Below are positions 42,429 through 51,771 of a DNA stretch of 52,938 bases, piece after piece; position 1 is the first letter of the stretch; each line of letters starts with the position of its first letter. A model generated the notes under the pieces. It had not been told where the DNA came from and did not search any database. It was given only the letters and a program-made list of their open reading frames with translations. Made by a program: the position numbers and the translations under genes. The stretch spans positions 1 to 52,938 of the forward strand of contig NZ_JAQIYM010000025.1 of assembly GCF_028823535.1 (NCBI RefSeq). Reading direction: 5' to 3'. This stretch comes from Pseudomonas serbica. Its GTDB lineage: Bacteria > Pseudomonadota > Gammaproteobacteria > Pseudomonadales > Pseudomonadaceae.

Positions 42429-43534
42429 CAGTTGTAACCCCTGGTCAGCAGTTCGGTCATCTGCGCCGGGCTCAGCGTGGCCAGACCCAGGTTTTCCAGG
42501 GTGCGGCCTTCGGCGTAGAGATCGCGCCCCGCAACGACCGAGGCAATGCTCAGCAGGCCTTGGGCAACCGGGGTCGGCACACCGGCCCAGCGGCCAACGG
42601 ACACCAGGAAGGACAGGCCCAGGCGGGTGTCTTCGAGCATGTAGCGATGTTTTTGCAGGTCGATGTCTTCGCGCCAGTCGCCGCTGTCGGTAAGCTTGCC
42701 ATGGGCACCGCGACCGTACATCCATTCCTCGCCAGCGCTGCTGTTGTAGTGATCAGCCAGCGGGAAGTGCGGCGCGCCGTAGGTCAATGCTTCGCGCACG
42801 GCCATGCGTTCGGCATCGAGCTGGTTGGTCACGCGACGAATCGACGGTTGGGTGCCTTCGTTGTGAATGTCCCAGGCCTCGAAATGCTCCAGGGGACCGG
42901 CGTTCATCATGATCAGCGGCGGGTGGATGATGGGACCTGCGTTCATCAATGCACCGCTCAGGGCGTCTTCGATCGGCTCGATGCTCGGGTAGGCTTCACG
43001 CAGCACCGCAAAAGCGTGCTCGGACAGGTGGCTGGGGAACACGCCAGTCGGCAGACGGGTGGCATAGCAACTGATCACCAGGTCACTGGCGCCATGCTTG
43101 CGCACCAGGTACGGCAGCGTGCCGGTCTCGGCGAAGGCGACCTTGCTGCGGTTGCCGGCGTCGGCCATGGCCTTGGCGAACACGTAGCTGCCAAAAGTGC
43201 CCGGTGGCAGGAACACCACCTGGCCGTCGCGCAGATGCGGCGCCACGTGTCTGGCCAAATCTTCGTGGGAGGTCGCTGGCAGCGGGATGATGATCAGCTG
43301 CGCGTCGGCCAGGGCTTCGTCCAGGTTGTCGGTCAGTGACAGCTTGTCACCTGGATTGCCGACCGATAGCTGGCGAGTGCCGCGATAGTCCTTGATGGTC
43401 AGGCTGCCGATCGCCAGCAGCTCTTTGAGCGCAGCAGAATCGCGACGCCACAGGCGGGTCTGATGCCCCTTTTCAGCCATTTCGACAGCAGCGGCATAAC
43501 AGCCGTGTCCACCACCCAGCACCGTAATCTTCAT
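42428..43534 (-). CDS. Octopine/nopaline (opine) dehydrogenase-family protein
   Basis: The 368-residue protein begins with a Rossmann motif (I-T-V-L-G-G-G-H-G-C-Y-A-A-A, residues 3-16). It has a long NAD domain with L-P-P-G-T-F-G-S near 110 and the opine-dehydrogenase C-terminal domain with N-A-G-P-I-I-H-P-P near 200, whose His is the expected catalytic base. Family enzymes make or oxidise secondary amines between an amino acid and a keto acid. GAGGAG precedes the ATG. First gene of a two-gene operon, downstream of an AraC regulator. Confidence 0.9.
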   Translation of the reverse strand: MKITVLGGGHGCYAAAVEMAEKGHQTRLWRRDSAALKELLAIGSLTIKDYRGTRQLSVGNPGDKLSLTDNLDEALADAQLIIIPLPATSHEDLARHVAPHLRDGQVVFLPPGTFGSYVFAKAMADAGNRSKVAFAETGTLPYLVRKHGASDLVISCYATRLPTGVFPSHLSEHAFAVLREAYPSIEPIEDALSGALMNAGPIIHPPLIMMNAGPLEHFEAWDIHNEGTQPSIRRVTNQLDAERMAVREALTYGAPHFPLADHYNSSAGEEWMYGRGAHGKLTDSGDWREDIDLQKHRYMLEDTRLGLSFLVSVGRWAGVPTPVAQGLLSIASVVAGRDLYAEGRTLENLGLATLSPAQMTELLTRGYN

Positions 43535-43629
43535 GGAGTCACTCCTCTTGTAAGAGACTCGATGCTAGCGAGTGGTGCCGCCGCAGGCTTATCCGATTGC
43601 GCAGCCGACTCACGGATTACGCAGGCGTC

Positions 43630-44604
43630 TCAATGTTTCTTGCGCCGCAAAGTGTCCGACGGCAGGCAGCCATAACGTTGACGATAGGCACTGGAAAAAT
43701 GCCCGAAGCTGTTGATGCCGTGACGCAACAGGATATCGGTGACGGATTCGCAGCCCTTGCCCTGCTGCAGCGACTCGTGGATCACCGCCAGGCGCCGGTC
43801 GCGGATGTACTCCACGGGCGCTTGCTGGAGAAACTGCTTGAAGCCGTTTTGCAAGGTACGCACCGAGACACCACACAGCTCGCTCAGGGTCGCCAGGCTG
43901 ATCGGTTGGTCGAGGTGCTCCTCGATGTAGTCGCGGGCCTTCTTCACGTGGTGCGGCAGCGGCGCGCGCGAATCGAGCAAGAGCTCCGCGCCGTAGTTAT
44001 GCGGCAACTGGGTGAGCAATAGTTGCATCAGGTAGTCGGACAGGCCGCTGGCGAGGCGCGAACCGTCGACGCCGCTGCCGTAGAGCCGGCAGATGTAGTC
44101 CAGGGTGTGATAAAGGCTGACGATGCCGGCACGCCGATGATCGACGCTGACATCGAAGATCACCGCTTGGCGCAGGCTGCGACCGAGCAAGCGTTGCAAT
44201 TGCATCTGCAGGGCATCACGGTCGATGCGCAGGATCAGGTTGCGGCACTCGCCATCGGTGACGATGCGGCTTTGCGCGAACGGCGAGGAAACGCTCAGGT
44301 AGCCCGACTGCATTGCCGCGCTGCGCCGACCGTGGGCCACTTCGCAATGCCCCTGCAAGGTGATGCGAAACAGGTACTGATCGGCAATGTCGCCGATCGT
44401 GATCTCCACCGGCGCGCCATAGCGCAGGTCGAGCAGCGCCGAAGTGCCGAAGAACACGCCGTTGAGCCGGGTATGAATGGGCTCGTCACGCAGCACGTTG
44501 AAGCTGTGCGGGCACAGGTAGTGGCTGACCTTGTCCTTGATCTCGCGGTAATCGGCTGAACTGAGCAGGCTGTGCCGTTCCAGCAGGTGTACGTCATTCA
44601 ACAT
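43630..44604 (-). CDS. AraC-family regulator
   Basis: The 324-residue protein has an AraC_binding_2-like N-terminal domain (F-F-G-T-S-A-L-L-D-L-R-Y-G near 50) and a C-terminal double helix-turn-helix (A-T-L-S-E-L-C-G-V-S-V-R-T-L-Q near 240; I-N-S-F-G-H-F-S-S-A-Y near 300). AGGAG lies before the ATG. It is in line with the opine-dehydrogenase operon, 95 bases upstream, and likely controls it and the transporter. The small gap to the MFS gene (82 bases) suggests one functional cluster. Confidence 0.88.
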   Translation of the reverse strand: MLNDVHLLERHSLLSSADYREIKDKVSHYLCPHSFNVLRDEPIHTRLNGVFFGTSALLDLRYGAPVEITIGDIADQYLFRITLQGHCEVAHGRRSAAMQSGYLSVSSPFAQSRIVTDGECRNLILRIDRDALQMQLQRLLGRSLRQAVIFDVSVDHRRAGIVSLYHTLDYICRLYGSGVDGSRLASGLSDYLMQLLLTQLPHNYGAELLLDSRAPLPHHVKKARDYIEEHLDQPISLATLSELCGVSVRTLQNGFKQFLQQAPVEYIRDRRLAVIHESLQQGKGCESVTDILLRHGINSFGHFSSAYRQRYGCLPSDTLRRKKH

Positions 44605-44686
44605 CAGAGGCTCTCCTGACCTGCAGCGGATCAGCCCCGCTGCGTTGTACGGAGCGAGGCTGAAGCACCACTATGGACTATTTACT

Positions 44687-46042
44687 TCACGCCTGGGCAG
44701 GGTACTCCCGTGCATAGCTTTCGCGGAAACGGCGGCAGCCGTGCCATAGCAGCAGCACAGTCAACGCCGACGCCCCACAGATCACCAGCGACATCGACGA
44801 ACCTACCGCCGCGGGCGATCCGAAGTAGCGGTCGGTCAACAGCGCCACCAAGGTGGTGCCCAGGCCCAACCCCAGCAAATTGCTGATCAGCAGGAACACC
44901 GCCGAGACCTGTGCACGCACCTGGTTCGGCGCAAGAATCTGCATCGCCGCCGTGGACGCCGGCATCGGGAACGAGGCGAAGAACATCGCCGGCACCAGCA
45001 GGGTCACCGACAGCCACAGTTGATCAGCCTGGGGGAACAGCACGGCTGGCACCGCCATGCCGAGGGCGCCGATGACGCCGGTGCGCATCGCGGCATCCTG
45101 ATGACCTTTCCTGGCCAGGTAATCGGTGAGCCATCCACCGAACAGCACCCCGGCGGTGTTGGCCAATAGCAGTACGGTGCCGAGCATGTAGCCTGCTTCC
45201 ATCGGCGACAGGCCGAACTTGCGGATATACAGCGCCGGGCTCCAGCTCATCATGCAGAACAGCACCATGGCGTAGAACGAAAAGCCCAGGTAGTGGCAGG
45301 CGAAGGTGGCACGGTGACGCCCGAGGAAACGCAGGCCGTCAGTCATCCCGACCTTCCTGGCCCTGCCCTGCGCATCGACCTGCAGGCCCTTGCGCGCCGG
45401 GTTACGCACGGTGAGCCAGATCAGCAGGCCGACCACGATGCCGGGCAGGCCGACAATGAAGAACGCCAGCTGCCAGGCTTTCATCGCACCGAGAAAGGCC
45501 ACCTCGATGGTGTTCATGTCCTTGAGCATGGCGATCACATAGCCACCCACCAGGAAGGCCAGGCCGCCACCGACGAACGAACCGATCGAATAGATGCCGA
45601 CTGCGCGGCCGAGTTTTTCCTTGGGGAACATGTCGCTGAACATCGAGTAGGCCGAGGGCGACAGGGCCGCTTCGCCGACGCCGACGCCAATGCGGGCGAG
45701 GAACATGTGCAGGAAGTTCTTGCTCAAGCCGCAGGCAGCCGTCGCCAGGCTCCAGAACACGACGCCGACGGCGATGATTTTCGGCCGGGAGAAACGGTCC
45801 GCCAGATAGGCGATGGGCATGCCCATGAAGGCATAGAACAACGAAAAGGCCAGCCCGTGAAGCAGGCTGAACTGAGTGTCGCTGATCTGCAGGTCGGCTT
45901 TGATCGGCTCGATCATCAGCGCCAGGATCTGTCGATCAACAAATGAAAAGATGTAGGCGATCATGCACAAACCGACCACGTACCACTCGTAGAGGTAGGT
46001 TTTCTTGTTTTGCAGGACAGTACTGTCGACCTGGATATTCAC
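44687..46042 (-). CDS. MFS transporter, spinster/ACS-like
   Basis: This 451-residue protein has 12 predicted membrane segments with F-S-F-V-D-R-Q-I-L near residue 29, Y-L-A-D-R-F-S-R-P-K near 80 and R-I-G-V-G-V-G-E-A-A-L-S-P near 117, typical of the spinster/anion-cation symporter branch. GTG at 46042 is chosen because AAGGAG stands ten bases before it; the ATG at 46072 has no such site. Likely imports the substrate of the dehydrogenase cluster. Lies downstream of the OprD porin gene in the same direction. Confidence 0.87.
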   Translation of the reverse strand: MNIQVDSTVLQNKKTYLYEWYVVGLCMIAYIFSFVDRQILALMIEPIKADLQISDTQFSLLHGLAFSLFYAFMGMPIAYLADRFSRPKIIAVGVVFWSLATAACGLSKNFLHMFLARIGVGVGEAALSPSAYSMFSDMFPKEKLGRAVGIYSIGSFVGGGLAFLVGGYVIAMLKDMNTIEVAFLGAMKAWQLAFFIVGLPGIVVGLLIWLTVRNPARKGLQVDAQGRARKVGMTDGLRFLGRHRATFACHYLGFSFYAMVLFCMMSWSPALYIRKFGLSPMEAGYMLGTVLLLANTAGVLFGGWLTDYLARKGHQDAAMRTGVIGALGMAVPAVLFPQADQLWLSVTLLVPAMFFASFPMPASTAAMQILAPNQVRAQVSAVFLLISNLLGLGLGTTLVALLTDRYFGSPAAVGSSMSLVICGASALTVLLLWHGCRRFRESYAREYPAQA

Positions 46043-46202
46043 TAGTGTTTGCTCCTTCTGGAATCCGCTCATGGGCGCAGCGCGCCGGGTAACGGTGCAC
46101 GGCGCGCCGACTGGAAAGTTGCAGGGCAGATGCAAAGGACAATGGGTTCGAACATGGTCAGGCCTCTTATTGTTATGGGGTCAAGCGCGGGCTGGACTGG
46201 AC

Positions 46203-47453
46203 TTACCAGAACTTCCAGGTGTAGGTCGTGGCGACACGGAATTCGTTGTAGTCGTAGCCGTACTTCTGTTTCACATCGATGTTGCGCAGGTCCAGCCCGA
46301 GGCCTGCCAGCGCCCCGCTCTGTACCACGTAGCTGAGCCCCAGGAAACGTTCGCTTTCCTGATTGTCGCTCAGGTTGCCGCCACGGTCCCAGTTCGTGCC
46401 CTTGATGTAGCGGGTGTAGAGCTTCAGCCCTGGCATGCCCATGCCGGCAAAGTCATAGCTGTAGCGCGCCCCCCAGGACTTTTCATCCGGGCGGACAAAC
46501 CCCAGTGACGACCAGTGCACCAGGTAAGGTTGCGGGATGTAGCCGTTCATCGTCGGGAACACACTGTCGCCGAGCATGCGCTGGTAACTGAGGCCAAACA
46601 TGTGCGCCCCCTTGAGCAGGGTAAACAAGGCACCGTAGGAACGGTTGTCGATCTCACCGTTCAAGGCACTGCCGTCTTCATTGTTATTGAAGTAACGCAA
46701 GTCGGTCTTGAGTTTGTAGCCGTTACCCAGATCAGCCATGTGCATCAGGCCGAAATAGTGCTGCTGATAAATGTCGTGCAACACGCCGTAGAAGTAACTG
46801 GCTTGCAAAGTCTTGGTAATGTCGTAAGTAACGCCGCCAAAATCCAGGCCGTCGCTGTCGAGATTATCGGTGGAGCCAAACTTGTAGAGTTTCTCGTGAT
46901 TGGATGATTCGCGGGTCACCGCAGACCAGAAACGCCCGCCGGTCATCGTCAATCCGTCCACTTCCCTGGACTCGACCACAGCCCCTTGGTAGATGGTATC
47001 CAGTTGCCGGCTGGTGTCATCGAACGCCACCGGCAATTGCGGGCGAAGATCGCCGACCTTCAACTCGGTCTTGCTGTAGCGCATCTTGAAAGTGGCACCG
47101 GCGCGACTGTAGTCATCGGCCGTCTGCTGCTCGCTCACGCTGTAAGGCAACGAACCGTCATTGCCCGACGAATCCAGGCGCACGGCGTATTGCGCATCCA
47201 CATCCAGGCCAATGGCCAAGGCCGTGTCGGTGTAACCGGAGGTGAACTGCGCATCGAAACCCTGGGACCAACTGTGCACTTCGGAAACCGGCGCATTGGT
47301 ATTGGTGTAGTTGCGATTCAAGTAAAAGTTACGCGTATCCACTTTGAAGTGACTGTCATCGATAACATCGGCCTGTGCGGCCAATGGCGAACAGATCATC
47401 CCCAACACGCTGGCAATACCGAGCCCTCGGCAAGACTGCTTTACCTGATACAT
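46203..47453 (-). CDS. OprD-family outer-membrane porin
   Basis: The 416-residue protein starts with a signal peptide (M-Y-Q-V-K-Q-S-C-R-G-L-G..., cleavage near A-A-Q-A-D). It has the OprD features F-Y-L-N-R-N-Y near 44, G-x-R-F-W near 160, the R-Y-x-Y-D-F-A segment and the terminal aromatic F-R-V-A-T-T-Y-T-W-K-F-W. These 18-stranded channels take up amino acids or carboxylates. Its partner is likely the adjacent MFS gene, 160 bases downstream. GGAG lies before ATG 47453; a start at 47486 would disrupt the signal peptide. Confidence 0.92.
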   Translation of the reverse strand: MYQVKQSCRGLGIASVLGMICSPLAAQADVIDDSHFKVDTRNFYLNRNYTNTNAPVSEVHSWSQGFDAQFTSGYTDTALAIGLDVDAQYAVRLDSSGNDGSLPYSVSEQQTADDYSRAGATFKMRYSKTELKVGDLRPQLPVAFDDTSRQLDTIYQGAVVESREVDGLTMTGGRFWSAVTRESSNHEKLYKFGSTDNLDSDGLDFGGVTYDITKTLQASYFYGVLHDIYQQHYFGLMHMADLGNGYKLKTDLRYFNNNEDGSALNGEIDNRSYGALFTLLKGAHMFGLSYQRMLGDSVFPTMNGYIPQPYLVHWSSLGFVRPDEKSWGARYSYDFAGMGMPGLKLYTRYIKGTNWDRGGNLSDNQESERFLGLSYVVQSGALAGLGLDLRNIDVKQKYGYDYNEFRVATTYTWKFW

Positions 47454-47783
47454 CCAACATCTCCACATCTGTATGTGCCTGGGCACTGTATTTATAGGAG
47501 CAGTGTCAAACGAAACACAAAAACCGCTTTCTTGTTGTTATGGCGCCAGGCGAGCTCAATGGACAATCCACTACGACGACACGTCCGGGGTCTACGCAAG
47601 GTAAGCGAGTAGACGCCGCGCCGGTATCAAGATGAACAGCATCCGAAAGGGGGAAATCTCCAACCCGGCTAAAGGTTTCCCTTAGTCGGCCCGCAGGCGG
47701 AGTGTGGTGCGCAGGCACGGCGGCGCTGCCACTCGATGCGTGGAAGCTGTAGGAACAAGGGGGTGAATGCGCAGGCTACGGGT
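47454..47783. other. Gene-free stretch between OprD and the glucarate regulator
   Basis: Apart from the oprD leader with an AT-rich candidate -10 (tataaa, minus strand, near 47500), I see no gene, repeat or convincing hairpin. A weak fold (aaagggggaaa with tttccctt, 47646-47686) could be the end of the gudR transcript. Confidence 0.5.
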
Positions 47784-48500
47784 TTACAGAGTTTCTCCCG
47801 AAAAACGATCCCGGCTGTTGGTCAGGTGCAAGACCATCGCAGCCCGAGCCGCATCGGGATCCTGCCGCTTGATCGCGTTGAAAATAGCTTCATGTTCCCT
47901 GTTCGCCAGCTGCCCCAATTGCGCAAAGTCGGCGCCTCCACGTTCGTCACCCTTCACTTGGGTGCGAGGAATCATTGCATTGCCCAGGTGCTGCATGATC
48001 TCGGTGAAAAAGGTATTGCCGGTGGCCTCGGCAATGATCTGATGGAAGCGCTTGTCCTCCTCGACGCAACTGTCGTTGTTGGCCAGCGAAGCCTGGTAAT
48101 CACTCAAGGCCTGGCGCATGCGAGCGAGCTGATCATCAGTCCTGCGCACCGCTGCCAGTGCAACAGCCTGCACCTCCAGGCCCAATCTCAGTTCGAGCAT
48201 GCTCCTGACGCTTGCCACCGTATCCACATGCAGGCGCAGCCCTGGCTGCGATGGTTGCGCCAATACAAACGTGCCGATGCCGTGGCGTGTTTCTACCAGA
48301 CCCGACGCTTGCAGCTTGGAGATGGCCTCCCGGACAACGGTGCGGCTCACGCCATGCTCGAGAACGATGGTGGATTCCGAGGGCAGCTTTTCGCCTGGCT
48401 TCAATTGGCCGAGCAAAATGCGCTGGGTCAGCGCCTCGACCACGCCCTGGGCCAGGTTGGTAGAACGTCTACGGACAGGGATGCCGTTTTCAGTTTGCAT
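47784..48500 (-). CDS. FadR-subfamily GntR regulator of glucarate use
   Basis: The 238-residue protein has an N-terminal winged helix (L-P-S-E-S-T-I-V-L-E-H-G-V-S-R-T-V-V-R-E-A near 43-63) and an FCD ligand domain with the metal-site residues D/H in E-E-D-K-R-F-H near 150 and later H residues. It is divergent from the glucarate transporter and dehydratase, and its candidate operators TTGTATGACAA and TTGTATGATG lie between. It is probably a repressor released by glucarate or a product. ATG 48500 preferred over an upstream start at 48542. Confidence 0.87.
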   Translation of the reverse strand: MQTENGIPVRRRSTNLAQGVVEALTQRILLGQLKPGEKLPSESTIVLEHGVSRTVVREAISKLQASGLVETRHGIGTFVLAQPSQPGLRLHVDTVASVRSMLELRLGLEVQAVALAAVRRTDDQLARMRQALSDYQASLANNDSCVEEDKRFHQIIAEATGNTFFTEIMQHLGNAMIPRTQVKGDERGGADFAQLGQLANREHEAIFNAIKRQDPDAARAAMVLHLTNSRDRFSGETL

Positions 48501-48587
48501 AGGTTTTGAGTCCACGGAATTTCGCTCTTGAGAGCTTAACACCCGCGCGAACGTACTCCGCCGGACTTGATCAAAAATAGCGCCTAC

Positions 48588-48598
48588 TTGTATGACAA
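48588..48598. promoter_or_regulatory. FadR-type operator TTGTATGACAA
   Basis: Perfect match to TNGTNNNACNA, 88 bases before the regulator start. In the 384-base divergent gap this and the site at 48785 are the only strong signals. Confidence 0.55.
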
Positions 48599-48784
48599 CA
48601 CATCAATAAACTGAATCGCAGCCGCAGGCCTTTCCCCCCGACCAGCTTGCGAAAGCGCACCGAACCGCTCTACCTACAGGGCCTACAGCCCGTTAAACAT
48701 GGGCTTTATAACCTGATGACTATTTTTCGCCGTCCATTACGTCAACAAAACGCAGCCCACCGCATTGCGATTCAGAAAAGCCAG

Positions 48785-48804
48785 TTGTATGATGTCTATC
48801 AACA
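48785..48804. promoter_or_regulatory. Second TTGTATGA site before the glucarate transporter
   Basis: TTGTATGA repeats the first eight bases of the site at 48588 and is followed by tgtctatcaaca, giving an imperfect TTG...CAA inverted repeat. It lies 100 bases before the transporter start. Confidence 0.4.
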
Positions 48805-48884
48805 CAAGGCGCACCACAGATCCCAACAAGCCGCCGGTGTCACGCTAAAACCCGCATAAAAATAATCAGTGGGAGAATTGAATT

Positions 48885-50252
48885 TTGAACAATTCAAACA
48901 ACGCATCCGTCGTTCCAGAAAGCGATTCAGATCTCGCGCGGGCCGTGAGCAAAGTAAAGAGACACGTGCTCCCGCTTTTCGTGATCATGTTCATCCTCAA
49001 CTACATCGACCGGGTCAATATCGGTTTCGTGCGCACGCACATGGAACATGACCTGGGTATCGGCGCTGCCGCCTACGGACTGGGCGCAGGCCTGTTCTTC
49101 ATCGGCTACGCGCTGTTCGAAGTGCCCTCCAACATGCTGCTGCAAAAAGTCGGCGCACGTATCTGGCTGACCCGCATCATGTTCACCTGGGGCATCGTCG
49201 CCACGCTGATGGCGTTCATCCAGAACGAAACCCATTTCTACATCCTGCGATTTCTGCTGGGCGTGGCCGAAGCAGGCTTTTTTCCCGGCGTGATCTACTA
49301 CTTCACCCGCTGGTTGCCAGGCGTGGAGCGCGGCAAAGCCATTGCCATTTTCCTCAGCGGTTCAGCCGTTGCTTCGCTGATTTCAGGCCCTCTCTCGGGC
49401 GCCCTGCTGCAGATCGAAGGTTTCGGTTTTCACGGCTGGCAGTGGATGTTCGCCATCGAAGGCCTGGCCTCTGTAGCCCTGGGCTTTTTCGTCTGGTTCT
49501 GGCTTGACTCAAAACCCCACGACGCCAAGTGGATGACGCGTGAAGAGCAAGATGCACTGGTCGGCGCCATCGATCAGGAACAACGCGAGCGCGAAGCACT
49601 GAGCACAGTGAAACCGACCCTTGGCAAGCTGCTCAAAGATCGTCAGATCCTGCTGTTTTGCGCCTTGTATTTCTGCATACAACTGACGATCTACGCCGCG
49701 ACCTTCTGGCTGCCCAGCATCATCAAGAAGATGGGAGACTTGAGCGACGTGCAGGTCGGGTTTTTCAACTCGATTCCCTGGCTGATCTCGATCATCGCCA
49801 TGTACTCCTTCGCCACCCTGTCGAGCAAGTTCAAGTTCCAGCAAGCCTGGGTTGCCACCGCCCTGCTGATTGCTGCGGCCGGCATGTTCCTGTCCACCAC
49901 CGGCGGGCCGATCTTTGCTTTCGTCGCCATCTGCTTCGCGGCCATCGGCTTCAAGTCGGCGTCTTCGCTGTTCTGGCCAATTCCCCAGGGCTACCTGGAT
50001 GCACGTATCGCCGCCGCTGTCATCGCGCTGATCAACTCGATCGGCAACCTGGGTGGCTTCGTGGCACCGACAACCTTCGGCTTCCTGGAGCAGACCACCG
50101 GGTCGATCCAGGGCGGCCTCTATGGCCTGGCCGGCACTTCGGTGCTCGCCGCGATCCTGGTGTTTTTCGCCAGGACTGCGCCGAAAGCATCCTCCCTGCT
50201 GACGCCGCCAACCACCGCTGCAACGGGTGCGACCCTGAGCAAATCCCACTGA
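48885..50252 (+). CDS. gudP: MFS glucarate/galactarate-type transporter (GudP-like)
   Basis: The 455-residue protein has 12 membrane segments and the ACS-family signatures N-Y-I-D-R-V-N near 41-47, Y-A-L-F-E-V-P-S-N near 77-85 and G-V-A-E-A-G-F-F-P-G near 126-135. Adjacent gudD and FadR regulator make D-glucarate or galactarate the likely substrate. The start is TTG at 48885, supported by gggagaattgaatt at the right distance and the lack of an ATG nearby. It is 42 bases upstream of gudD, one operon. Confidence 0.88.
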   Translation: MNNSNNASVVPESDSDLARAVSKVKRHVLPLFVIMFILNYIDRVNIGFVRTHMEHDLGIGAAAYGLGAGLFFIGYALFEVPSNMLLQKVGARIWLTRIMFTWGIVATLMAFIQNETHFYILRFLLGVAEAGFFPGVIYYFTRWLPGVERGKAIAIFLSGSAVASLISGPLSGALLQIEGFGFHGWQWMFAIEGLASVALGFFVWFWLDSKPHDAKWMTREEQDALVGAIDQEQREREALSTVKPTLGKLLKDRQILLFCALYFCIQLTIYAATFWLPSIIKKMGDLSDVQVGFFNSIPWLISIIAMYSFATLSSKFKFQQAWVATALLIAAAGMFLSTTGGPIFAFVAICFAAIGFKSASSLFWPIPQGYLDARIAAAVIALINSIGNLGGFVAPTTFGFLEQTTGSIQGGLYGLAGTSVLAAILVFFARTAPKASSLLTPPTTAATGATLSKSH

Positions 50253-50294
50253 TCCCCTTGATCCCTGAACGACCATATTTCGCAGGAATTTGCC

Positions 50295-51647
50295 ATGAAC
50301 GCTGAACATGCCGCCAACACCACCCAGTCCCCTGTCGTCACCAGCTTCCAGGTCATCCCCGTCGCGGGGCACGACAGCATGCTGCTCAACCTGAGCGGTG
50401 CCCACGGGCCATTCTTTACCCGCAACATTGTCATTCTCAAGGACAGTTCCGGTAACACTGGCGTGGGCGAAGTACCGGGTGGCGAACGCATCCGCGAAAC
50501 GCTCGAAGACGCTCGCAGCCTGGTGATCGGCCAGCCCATTGGCCAGTACCAACGCATCCTCAACCAGATGCGCAGCACCTTTGCATCCCGTGATGCGGCG
50601 GGTCGCGGCCTGCAAACCTTTGACCTGCGGATCACTATCCATGCGGTGACCGCGATGGAAGCCGCGCTGCTCGACCTGCTGGGTCAGTTCCTCGAGGTGC
50701 CGGTGGCAGCATTGCTGGGCGAAGGGCAGCAACGCGATGCTGTGAAAATGCTCGGCTACCTGTTCTACATCGGCGACCGCAATGTCACGGACCTGGCCTA
50801 CCGCAACGAGCCCGACGCTGAAGACGAGTGGTTCCGGCTACGCCACGAGAAAGCCATGAGCGCCGAGGCGGTCGTGCGCCTGGCTGAAGCTGCAAAGGCC
50901 AAATACGGCTTCAACGACTTCAAGCTCAAGGGTGGCGTACTGAGCGGCGATGAAGAAATCGAAGCGGTCACCGCCCTGGCTGAACGCTTTTGCGACGCAC
51001 GCATCACCCTTGACCCGAATGGCGCCTGGTCGCTCAAGGAAGCCATCCGCCTGTGCCGGGACCAGCATCATGTCCTCGCCTACGCCGAGGACCCGTGCGG
51101 TGCTGAAAATGGCTACTCAGGGCGCGAAGTGATGGCCGAATTCCGCCGTGCCACGGGCCTGAAAACCGCGACCAACATGATCGCCACCGACTGGCGCGAA
51201 ATGGGCCACGCCATTCAATTGCAATCGATCGACATCCCACTTGCCGACCCGCACTTCTGGACCATGCAGGGCTCGGTTCGTGTGGCCCAGATGTGTCACG
51301 AATGGGGCCTGACCTGGGGCTCTCATTCCAACAATCACTTCGATATCTCCCTGGCCATGTTCACTCAAGTAGCGGCCGCCGCACCGGGTGAGATCACCGC
51401 GATCGACACGCACTGGATCTGGCAGGATGGCCAGCGCCTGACCAGGGAGCCGCTGAAAATCGAAGGTGGCTACGTCAAGGTGCCGACCCGGCACGGCCTG
51501 GGGGTAGACATCGACATGGACGCCGTGGCCAAGGCGCACGAACTCTACAAAGGCATGGGCCTGGGTGCGCGGGATGACAGCGTCGCGATGCAGTTCCTGA
51601 TTCCTGGCTGGAGCTTCAACAACAAGCAACCTTGCCTGGTGCGCTGA
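50295..51647 (+). CDS. gudD: Glucarate dehydratase
   Basis: The 450-residue enolase-superfamily enzyme dehydrates D-glucarate (and L-idarate) to 5-keto-4-deoxyglucarate. The motifs expected for GlucD are present: K210-L-K212, D240 in L-D-P-N-G, E265 in Y-A-E-D-P, N294 in T-A-T-N-M, H344 in W-G-S-H-S-N-N-H-F-D. Length equals the E. coli enzyme. The next enzymes of the pathway are not in the window. Confidence 0.95.
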   Translation: MNAEHAANTTQSPVVTSFQVIPVAGHDSMLLNLSGAHGPFFTRNIVILKDSSGNTGVGEVPGGERIRETLEDARSLVIGQPIGQYQRILNQMRSTFASRDAAGRGLQTFDLRITIHAVTAMEAALLDLLGQFLEVPVAALLGEGQQRDAVKMLGYLFYIGDRNVTDLAYRNEPDAEDEWFRLRHEKAMSAEAVVRLAEAAKAKYGFNDFKLKGGVLSGDEEIEAVTALAERFCDARITLDPNGAWSLKEAIRLCRDQHHVLAYAEDPCGAENGYSGREVMAEFRRATGLKTATNMIATDWREMGHAIQLQSIDIPLADPHFWTMQGSVRVAQMCHEWGLTWGSHSNNHFDISLAMFTQVAAAAPGEITAIDTHWIWQDGQRLTREPLKIEGGYVKVPTRHGLGVDIDMDAVAKAHELYKGMGLGARDDSVAMQFLIPGWSFNNKQPCLVR

Positions 51648-51653
51648 TCGTTG

Positions 51654-51672
51654 GGGGCACCCAAGGTGCCCC
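51654..51672 (+). terminator. Hairpin after gudD
   Basis: ggggcacc, loop caa, ggtgcccc, six bases after the stop. No T-run. Confidence 0.6.
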
Positions 51673-51771
51673 ACCCCTGCGCCACATTGTTTACACATAG
51701 GCGTATCTGTCGTAGCTCGGTAAACTGGCCGCCAAGCTTGTCGGGGTAATTTTTTCAATTCAGGAATAAAC

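Noticed and set aside
41430..42725. Longer dehydrogenase start at 42725
   Set aside because: The extra 99 residues are arginine-rich, overlap the opine-dehydrogenase gene and precede a clear Rossmann start at 42428.
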